64,000 nt of DNA from Entomohabitans teleogrylli (GTDB taxonomy: Bacteria; Pseudomonadota; Gammaproteobacteria; Enterobacterales; Enterobacteriaceae), in NCBI RefSeq assembly GCF_001484765.1, contig NZ_LLXO01000012.1, forward strand, positions 1 to 64,000, read 5' to 3'. The notes below the pieces were generated by a model. It was not told where the DNA came from, did not search any database, and worked only from the letters and a program-made list of their open reading frames with translations. Below, piece after piece: positions 57,993 to 64,000 of the stretch (the first letter of the stretch is position 1; the number at the start of each line of letters is the position of its first letter). The position numbers and the translations under genes are program-made.

Positions 57993-59072
57993 ATGCAAGC
58001 GGCAACCGTTGTAGTTAACCGCCGCGCGCTGCGTCACAACCTGCAGCGTCTGCGCGAACTGGCCCCTGCCAGCCGCCTGGTGGCAGTAGTGAAGGCAAAC
58101 GCGTATGGCCATGGTCTGACAGAGACCGCCCGTGCGCTCCCGGACGCTGACGCGTTCGGCGTAGCCCGTCTGGAAGAAGCGATTCGTCTGCGCGAAGCGG
58201 GGATTACCCAGCCAGTACTGCTGCTGGAAGGCTTTTTCGAAGCTGCCGATCTGCTCACCCTGACGGCTCTTAATCTCCAGACCGCCATCCATAGCCAGGA
58301 ACAACTGGAAGCGCTGGAGCAGGCGCAACTCGAAAAACCGATTACCGTGTGGATGAAGCTGGATACCGGCATGCATCGTCTGGGCGTTCGTCCGGAGCAG
58401 GCGCAGGCGTTTTATGAACGCCTTTCGCGCTGCCGCAATGTGGCGCAGCCGGTAAATATTGTCAGCCACTTTGCCCGGGCGGATGAACCGGAGTGCGGGG
58501 CGACAGAAAAACAGCTGGAGATTTTTAACGCGTTTTGTCATGGCAAACCAGGCCTGCGTTCTATCGCCGCCTCCGGAGGGATTTTGCTGTGGCCCGGGGC
58601 GCATTTCGAACAGGTACGTCCCGGTATCATTCTCTATGGCGTATCGCCGCTGGAGCAGAAGCCCTGGGGAGCGGATTTCGGTTTTTGGCCGGCAATGTCG
58701 CTGGTCTCCAGCCTGATTGTGGTACGCGACCATAAAGCCGGTGAACCGGTAGGCTATGGGGGGACCTGGACCAGTCCGCGTGATACCCGTCTGGGGGTGG
58801 TAGCGATGGGATACGGCGATGGCTATCCGCGCGCGGCGCCTTCCGGTACCCCGGTGCTGGTCAACGGACGCGAAGTGCCGATTGTCGGGCGGGTGGCGAT
58901 GGACATGATCTGCGTTGACCTCGGCCCGGAGTCCGCAGACAAGGCTGGCGATCCGGTAGTGATGTGGGGAGAGGGGCTGCCGGTTGAACGCATCGCGGAA
59001 ATAACCAAAGTTAGTGCTTACGAACTTATCACCCGGCTGACGTCGCGGGTAGCGATGAAATATATTGACTGA
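57993..59072 (+). CDS. alr: Alanine racemase (constitutive)
   Basis: PLP enzyme that makes D-alanine for peptidoglycan. The 359-residue length equals E. coli Alr. The PLP lysine is K34 in [10 protein letters not shown], and the catalytic tyrosine is Y255 in VGYGGTW, both at E. coli numbers. A long antisense open frame (57975-59204) is a GC-skew shadow. It follows dnaB after 155 bases. Confidence 0.97.
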   Translation: MQAATVVVNRRALRHNLQRLRELAPASRLVAVVKANAYGHGLTETARALPDADAFGVARLEEAIRLREAGITQPVLLLEGFFEAADLLTLTALNLQTAIHSQEQLEALEQAQLEKPITVWMKLDTGMHRLGVRPEQAQAFYERLSRCRNVAQPVNIVSHFARADEPECGATEKQLEIFNAFCHGKPGLRSIAASGGILLWPGAHFEQVRPGIILYGVSPLEQKPWGADFGFWPAMSLVSSLIVVRDHKAGEPVGYGGTWTSPRDTRLGVVAMGYGDGYPRAAPSGTPVLVNGREVPIVGRVAMDMICVDLGPESADKAGDPVVMWGEGLPVERIAEITKVSAYELITRLTSRVAMKYID

Positions 59073-59101
59073 CAGCTTGCCGTCGGCGGCGAAAAAACAC
59101 A

Positions 59102-59134
59102 GGGGTATCTGGTTCGATACCCCGTTTTCGTTTT
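59102..59134 (+). terminator. alr terminator
   Basis: GGGGTATC (59102-59109) and GATACCCC (59116-59123) form an 8-bp stem followed by GTTTTCGTTTTC, 29 bases after alr. Confidence 0.88.
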
Positions 59135-59206
59135 CCGGCACTCGATCTCCCGCCGCTTCCGGTTTATTGTGTCCTTTCGCAACATCGTAAACCTGGAGAA
59201 CCAAGC

Positions 59207-60400
59207 GTGTTTCAGAAAGTTGACGCCTATGCCGGCGATCCCATCCTTTCTCTGATGGAACGTTTCAAAGAAGATCCCCGTCAGGACAAAGTGAACCTCA
59301 GTATTGGTCTTTACTACAACGAAGAAGGGATCATTCCGCAGCCTAGCGCCGTTGCCGCAGCGGAGGCGCGTCTGAACGCCCGGCCGCACGGGGCGTCGCT
59401 TTATTTGCCGATGGAAGGTCTGGGTAGTTACCGCCACACCATTGCGCCGCTGCTGTTTGGCGCCCACCACCGGCTGTTGCAGTCCGGTCGTGTCGTGACG
59501 ATTCAGACCCTGGGCGGTTCCGGCGCGCTGAAAGTCGGCGCCGATTTTCTTAAACGTTATTTTCCGCAGTCGAAAGTATGGGTCAGCGATCCGACGTGGG
59601 AAAACCATGTTGCAATATTCTCCGGGGCTGGATTCGAAGTAGGTACTTACCCCTGGTTTGACAACGATACCAAAGGCGTGCGTTTTAGCGCGCTGCTGGA
59701 AGCCCTGAGCGCGTTGCCGCCCCGGGATATCGTATTGTTGCATCCTTGCTGCCATAACCCGACGGGCTCCGATCTGACCAACAGCCAATGGGATGCGGTG
59801 GTGGAAGTGCTGAAAGCGCGTGAGCTGATCCCGTTCCTCGACATCGCCTATCAGGGGTTTGGCGCCGGAATGGAAGAAGATACCTGGGCGATTCGCGCCA
59901 TGGCTGACGCCGGCCTGCCGGTACTGGTCAGCAACTCCTTCTCCAAGATTTTTTCACTGTACGGCGAGCGGGTCGGCGGGCTGTCGGTAGTGTGCGAAGA
60001 CGCCGATACCGCCGGGCGCGTGCTGGGACAACTGAAAGCCACCGTGCGTCGTAACTATTCCAGTCCGCCAAACTTTGGCGCTCAGGTGGTCTCCACCGTC
60101 CTCAACGATGATACTCTGCGCGCCAGTTGGCTGGCGGAAGTGGAAACCATGCGCCTGCGGATAATCGATATGCGTCAGGCGCTGGTGGACGTTCTGAAAA
60201 CCGCGATGCCGGGCCGGGATTTTGATTACCTGCTCAGGCAGCGCGGGATGTTTAGCTACACTGGCCTGAGTGAGGCGCAGGTCACTGAACTACGGGAAAC
60301 CCATGGTGTGTATCTGATTGCCAGCGGCCGAATGTGTGTCGCCGGGCTGAATAGCCGCAATGTTCAGCAGGTGGCGCGCGCCTTCGCCGCAGTGATGTAA
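59207..60400 (+). CDS. tyrB: Aromatic-amino-acid aminotransferase
   Basis: PLP aminotransferase of tyrosine, phenylalanine and leucine synthesis. The 397-residue length equals E. coli TyrB, and it likewise starts with GTG, after GGAGAA. The PLP lysine is K247 in [16 protein letters not shown]; the substrate arginine lies in ASGRMC near the C-terminus. CGTAAAC at 59186 recalls a TyrR half-site, but a full TGTAAA-N6-TTTACA box was not seen. A long antisense frame covers the start and was rejected. Confidence 0.97.
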   Translation: MFQKVDAYAGDPILSLMERFKEDPRQDKVNLSIGLYYNEEGIIPQPSAVAAAEARLNARPHGASLYLPMEGLGSYRHTIAPLLFGAHHRLLQSGRVVTIQTLGGSGALKVGADFLKRYFPQSKVWVSDPTWENHVAIFSGAGFEVGTYPWFDNDTKGVRFSALLEALSALPPRDIVLLHPCCHNPTGSDLTNSQWDAVVEVLKARELIPFLDIAYQGFGAGMEEDTWAIRAMADAGLPVLVSNSFSKIFSLYGERVGGLSVVCEDADTAGRVLGQLKATVRRNYSSPPNFGAQVVSTVLNDDTLRASWLAEVETMRLRIIDMRQALVDVLKTAMPGRDFDYLLRQRGMFSYTGLSEAQVTELRETHGVYLIASGRMCVAGLNSRNVQQVARAFAAVM

Positions 60401-60417
60401 GTATTTACTAACATTTC

Positions 60418-60440
60418 GTGCCCTGTGTTCTGCAGGGCAC
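60418..60440 (+). terminator. Hairpin after tyrB
   Basis: GTGCCCTG (60418-60425) and CAGGGCAC (60433-60440) form a perfect 8-bp stem, 17 bases after tyrB. No T-run follows, so it may be a Rho-dependent end or mRNA-protecting structure. Confidence 0.6.
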
Positions 60441-60568
60441 TGTACTCACATTTGACACTTTTTCCTCGATCTGTGTCGGATAAGTCCTTTCTGATGCTGG
60501 TGATTCACCAGGCGTTGCGCTAGTTTTTGATCGCTTAAGAACGATTTTCAGGGTAAAGGAATATCTCT

Positions 60569-61282
60569 ATGCGCAAGTTGACCCGTACGTTGGGCGTACT
60601 GTGCCTGGTATTTGGTGCTTACCAGGCCGCTTTTGCCGCCACTTCTGCGTCTTTACCGCTCTGGCCGGGGGTGAACAGCGCCCAACTGGCAGCCCAGGCG
60701 CCGGTCCACTGGGTATCGGTGGCGCAGATAGAAAACAGCCTGACTGACCGGCCGCCAATGGCGATTGGCTTTGATATTGATGACACAGTGCTGTTTTCCA
60801 GCGCCGGTTTCTGGCGCGGGCAGAAAGAGTTTTCGCCGGGCAGCCAGGCGTACCTGAGTAACCCGGCATTCTGGGAAAAGATGAATAACGGTTGGGATGA
60901 GTTCAGCATCCCGAAAGAGGTGGCTCGTTCGCTGATCGCGATGCACGTCCGGCGTGGCGACAGTATTTATTTTATTACCGGGCGTAGCCCGACCAAAACT
61001 GAAACCGTCTCTCGTGTGCTGCAGGAGAATTTCCTGATTCCGGCGTCCAGTATGAACCCGGTGATCTTTGCCGGCGATCGTCCTGACCAGAACACCAAAA
61101 TTCAGTGGATTAAAGAGAAGGACATCAGGATATTCTACGGCGATGCCGATGCGGATATCACCGCAGCTCGTGAGGCGGGGATCCGCGGTATTCGGATACT
61201 GCGCGCCTCGAACTCCACCTATCGACCTCTGCCCCAGGCCGGGAAGTTTGGTGAGGAAGTGATCGTCAACTCGGAATACTGA
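60569..61282 (+). CDS. aphA: Class B non-specific acid phosphatase AphA
   Basis: Periplasmic phosphatase of the HAD family that hydrolyses nucleotide monophosphates and transfers phosphate. The 237-residue precursor equals E. coli. A signal peptide (about 1-23, ending AAFA) is followed by the class B motif [11 protein letters not shown] with D69 and D71, matching mature E. coli D44 and D46. The second motif is [11 protein letters not shown] (about 190-200). The AAAGGA site fits the ATG at 60569. Confidence 0.97.
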   Translation: MRKLTRTLGVLCLVFGAYQAAFAATSASLPLWPGVNSAQLAAQAPVHWVSVAQIENSLTDRPPMAIGFDIDDTVLFSSAGFWRGQKEFSPGSQAYLSNPAFWEKMNNGWDEFSIPKEVARSLIAMHVRRGDSIYFITGRSPTKTETVSRVLQENFLIPASSMNPVIFAGDRPDQNTKIQWIKEKDIRIFYGDADADITAAREAGIRGIRILRASNSTYRPLPQAGKFGEEVIVNSEY

Positions 61283-61382
61283 TGAGCAAGTCCGTCGCGT
61301 GAATAAAAATTGCGCGGCGGGTTTTACCTTTCGCCGCTATGTAGCACACTTAAGGGAGCCATTTCACACACGGGAACAGAAC

Positions 61383-61799
61383 ATGTGGTTGCAACAAACC
61401 TTAACGTTGAGCGCGAAGCCGCGCGGGTTTCATCTGGTGACGGAGGAGATCCTCGGCCAGTTGCCTGATTTGTCGCGCATCAATACCGGTTTGTTACATC
61501 TGCTGCTTCAGCACACTTCCGCCTCGCTCACCCTGAACGAAAACTGCGATCCGACGGTGCGTCAGGATATGGAGCGTTATTTTCTCTCCAGCGTGCCGGA
61601 CAATGCCCCGTATCAACACGACGATGAAGGGCCGGATGATATGCCGTCCCATATCAAGTCGTCGCTGCTCGGCGTCTCGCTGCTGCTGCCGGTACACCGG
61701 GGGCGGGTCCAGATGGGGACGTGGCAGGGGATTTGGCTGGGAGAACATCGAATACACGGCGGTTCGCGCAGAATCGTCGCCACGTTACAGGGGGAATAA
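61383..61799 (+). CDS. yjbQ: YjbQ family protein (UPF0047)
   Basis: A 138-residue protein, the E. coli length. The UPF0047 signature [18 protein letters not shown] and the terminal [20 protein letters not shown] are intact. E. coli YjbQ has been reported to have weak thiamin-phosphate-synthase activity, but its true role is unresolved. I chose ATG at 61383; the frame is open upstream to 61299 without support. yjbR follows after two bases. Confidence 0.94.
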   Translation: MWLQQTLTLSAKPRGFHLVTEEILGQLPDLSRINTGLLHLLLQHTSASLTLNENCDPTVRQDMERYFLSSVPDNAPYQHDDEGPDDMPSHIKSSLLGVSLLLPVHRGRVQMGTWQGIWLGEHRIHGGSRRIVATLQGE

Positions 61800-61801
61800 T
61801 A

Positions 61802-62158
61802 ATGACCACTTCGGAGCTACTTCAGTACTGTATGGCGAAACCGGGCGCAGAGCAAAGTATGCACAGCGACTGGAAAGCCACCCAGATTAAGGTGGACGAT
61901 GTGTTGTTTGCGATGGTTCATGACGTGGATCATCGCCCGGCGGTATCGCTGAAGAGTAGCCCTGAGCTGGCCGAGCTGTTACGCCAGAAGCATCAGGACG
62001 TTTTTCCCAGCGCGCACCTTAACAAAGCCCACTGGAGCACCCTGTGGCTGGACGGTACGCTACAGGACTCGCAGATTTACTATCTGGTTGACGCCTCTTA
62101 CCAACTGGCGCTGGCATTGCTGCCGGAACACAGCCGCAGGCAGTTATTCCCGGAGTAA
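61802..62158 (+). CDS. yjbR: YjbR family DNA-binding-like protein
   Basis: A 118-residue protein, the E. coli length, of the MmcQ/YjbR family, whose fold has an open double-wing arrangement suggesting nucleic-acid binding. Conserved features are YCMAKPGAEQ (about 9-18) and the C-terminal LNKAHWSTLWLDGTLQDSQI(YYLVDASY) region. It follows yjbQ with a two-base gap, so the pair is co-translated. Function is not known. Confidence 0.94.
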   Translation: MTTSELLQYCMAKPGAEQSMHSDWKATQIKVDDVLFAMVHDVDHRPAVSLKSSPELAELLRQKHQDVFPSAHLNKAHWSTLWLDGTLQDSQIYYLVDASYQLALALLPEHSRRQLFPE

Positions 62159-62221
62159 TGCTGGCGGTTTGGCAGACTATAACGGCCAACAGTGGGAGCA
62201 GGTCATAGCTCGGCGGGCGGG

Positions 62222-62250
62222 AAAAGAATAATGCCCCCGAGAGGGCATTA
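62222..62250 (-). terminator. uvrA terminator
   Basis: On the minus strand TAATGCCC and GGGCATTA form an 8-bp stem followed by TTCTTTTCCC, just after the uvrA stop at 62254. Confidence 0.85.
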
Positions 62251-62253
62251 GAG

Positions 62254-64000
62254 TTACTTCAGCATCGGCTTCAGGAAGCGAGCCGTGTGCGATGTCGGGC
62301 ACTCAGCGACGGTTTCCGGTGTGCCGGAAACCAGTATTTCGCCGCCGCCGCTGCCCCCTTCCGGACCAAGATCGACAATCCAGTCGGCCGTCTTGATCAC
62401 GTCAAGGTTGTGTTCAATGACCACGATCGTATTGCCCTGATCGCGTAGCTGATGCAGCACGTCCAGCAGTTGCTGGATATCGGCGAAGTGCAGGCCGGTC
62501 GTCGGTTCATCGAGAATATACAGCGTCTGGCCGGTACCACGTTTGGACAGCTCGCGAGCCAGCTTGACGCGCTGCGCCTCACCGCCGGAAAGCGTCGTGG
62601 CCGACTGGCCGAGCCGGATATAAGAAAGCCCGACGTCGATCAGCGTTTGTAGCTTACGGGCCAGCGCCGGCACGGCATCGAAGAACTCGCGTGCTTCTTC
62701 GATGGTCATATCCAGCACTTCGTGAATGCTCTTGCCTTTGTATTTAATTTCCAGGGTTTCGCGGTTATAGCGTTTACCTTTGCACTGGTCGCACGGTACA
62801 TAAATATCCGGCAGGAAGTGCATCTCTACTTTGATCACCCCATCGCCCTGGCAGGCTTCACAGCGCCCGCCACGCACGTTAAAGCTGAAACGGCCCGGCG
62901 TATAGCCGCGGGAGCGGGATTCCGGTACCCCGGCGAACAGTTCGCGTACCGGGGTGAAAACACCGGTATAGGTGGCCGGGTTCGAACGCGGCGTGCGGCC
63001 AATTGGGCTCTGGTCGATATCGATGACTTTATCGAAATTTTCCAGCCCCTGGATATCGCGATAGGGCGCGGGTTCGCTCAGGGTCGCGCCGTTGAGCTGG
63101 CGCTGAGCGATAGGGAACAGCGTATCGTTGATCAGCGTCGATTTCCCCGAGCCGGACACCCCGGTGATACAGGTAAATAGCCCTACCGGCAGAGTCAGGG
63201 TAACGTCTTTCAGGTTATTGCCCCGGGCGCCGATCAGTTTCATCACCTTCTGCGGATCGGCCGGTACGCGCTGTTTCGGCACCGCGATCTGGCGAACGCC
63301 GCTCATGTACTGACCGGTCAGTGATTCCGGCGTCGCCATAATAGCGTCCAGCGACCCTTCGGCCACCACCTGGCCGCCGTGAACTCCGGCGCCGGGGCCG
63401 ATATCGATAATATGGTCGGCGGTACGAATGGCGTCTTCGTCATGCTCCACCACGATCACGGTATTGCCGAGGTTGCGCAGATGGATCAGGGTTTCCAGCA
63501 GGCGCTCATTGTCGCGCTGATGCAGGCCGATGGACGGCTCATCCAGCACGTACATAACGCCGACCAGCCCGGCGCCAATCTGACTGGCCAGACGAATACG
63601 CTGGGCTTCCCCCCCGGAAAGGGTCTCCGCGGAACGGGACAGCGTCAGGTAGTTAAGGCCGACGTTAACCAGAAATTGCAGGCGATCGCCAATTTCTTTG
63701 AGCACCTTCTCGGCGATTTTCGCTCGCTGGCCGGCCAGCTTCAGATTGTTGAAGAAGTCCATCGCATGGCCGATGCTCATATCCGAAATGGTTGGCAGCG
63801 CGGTATTTTCAACAAAAACGTGGCGCGCTTCGCGCCGCAGTCGCGTACCTTCGCAACTGGCGCAGGGACGATTGCTGATAAATTTCGCCAGCTCTTCGCG
63901 CACTGCGCTGGACTCGGTCTCTTTGTAGCGGCGCTCCATATTATTCAGCACCCCTTCGAAGGGGTGGCGCCGCACCGAAGTATCGCCGCGATCGTTAATA
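62254..64000 (-). CDS. uvrA: UvrABC excision nuclease subunit UvrA, C-terminal part
   Basis: DNA-damage-recognition ATPase of nucleotide excision repair. About 582 residues of the roughly 940 are in the window; the frame stays open to base 64000, so the N-terminus lies outside. Visible are the first ABC signature [18 protein letters not shown] with Walker [13 protein letters not shown], the second Walker [10 protein letters not shown], the zinc module CEACQGDG(...)CDQCKGKR, and the second signature [15 protein letters not shown] with Walker [12 protein letters not shown]. The SOS box, beyond the edge, cannot be checked. Confidence 0.97.
   Translation of the reverse strand, partial: INDRGDTSVRRHPFEGVLNNMERRYKETESSAVREELAKFISNRPCASCEGTRLRREARHVFVENTALPTISDMSIGHAMDFFNNLKLAGQRAKIAEKVLKEIGDRLQFLVNVGLNYLTLSRSAETLSGGEAQRIRLASQIGAGLVGVMYVLDEPSIGLHQRDNERLLETLIHLRNLGNTVIVVEHDEDAIRTADHIIDIGPGAGVHGGQVVAEGSLDAIMATPESLTGQYMSGVRQIAVPKQRVPADPQKVMKLIGARGNNLKDVTLTLPVGLFTCITGVSGSGKSTLINDTLFPIAQRQLNGATLSEPAPYRDIQGLENFDKVIDIDQSPIGRTPRSNPATYTGVFTPVRELFAGVPESRSRGYTPGRFSFNVRGGRCEACQGDGVIKVEMHFLPDIYVPCDQCKGKRYNRETLEIKYKGKSIHEVLDMTIEEAREFFDAVPALARKLQTLIDVGLSYIRLGQSATTLSGGEAQRVKLARELSKRGTGQTLYILDEPTTGLHFADIQQLLDVLHQLRDQGNTIVVIEHNLDVIKTADWIVDLGPEGGSGGGEILVSGTPETVAECPTSHTARFLKPMLK

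Noticed and set aside
59161-59192. Full TyrR box pair before tyrB
   Set aside because: Only half-site resemblance (CGTAAAC and TTTATTG); no complete TGTAAA-N6-TTTACA.
57975-59204. 409-codon antisense frame over alr
   Set aside because: Same reason: shadow of a conserved gene, crossing the alr terminator.

Overview
This window is a piece of an enterobacterial chromosome (family Enterobacteriaceae). Nearly every backbone gene aligns, from memory, with an Escherichia coli K-12 protein over its full length, and the order yjaA-metA-aceBAK-iclR-metH-yjbB ... lysC-pgi-xylE-psiE-malGFE/malK-lamB-malM-ubiCA-plsB-dgkA-lexA-dinF-yjbJ-zur-dusA-pspG-qor-dnaB-alr-tyrB-aphA-yjbQR-uvrA is the E. coli 90-92 min order. 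The third codon positions are clearly GC-rich and several accessory genes differ from K-12, so it is a relative such as Klebsiella, Raoultella, Kluyvera, Citrobacter, Enterobacter or Shimwellia. I cannot name the species.

Region 1 (1-9.2 kb): yjaA, metA (methionine), the glyoxylate operon aceBAK with an IclR-type operator and an aceA/aceK stem-loop, then two convergent genes for phospholipid precursor synthesis (a lysophosphatidate acyltransferase and a CdsA-type cytidylyltransferase) placed where K-12 carries arpA, then iclR. Region 2 (9.5-16.5 kb): metH, the phosphate exporter-like yjbB, a WYL-domain regulator with a VOC protein, and a shikimate-dehydrogenase-like gene.

Region 3 (16.5-29.8 kb) is the accessory block between metH/yjbB and lysC. 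It holds a complete L-sorbose PTS operon sorCDFBAME with an array of palindromic operators, a bile-acid/sodium-symporter-family transporter (PanS-like), a QseBC-like two-component system, and a large BigA-like autotransporter with an Asp/Asn-rich N-terminal linker. A triple CTTAA-type direct repeat, the known signature of QseB/PmrA-type regulators, lies upstream of the autotransporter. This suggests the neighbouring two-component system controls it.

Region 4 (30-46.5 kb): lysC under a lysine riboswitch, pgi, xylE, psiE, an extra kbp-like BON-LysM gene, the divergent maltose operons malEFG and malK-lamB-malM around a MalT/CRP control region, and ubiCA. Region 5 (46.5-64 kb): plsB and dgkA (phospholipids), lexA-dinF with twin SOS boxes and an intervening terminator, yjbJ, zur, a small unannotated single-membrane-span ORF (27 codons) at 53045, dusA, pspG with a sigma-54 promoter, qor, dnaB, alr, tyrB, aphA, yjbQ-yjbR, and the 3' part of uvrA running off the right edge.

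No rRNA, tRNA, CRISPR array, prophage or intact insertion sequence was seen. Gene identities rest on remembered family sequences and motifs, not on a database search. Starts were set by ribosome-binding sites and family length.
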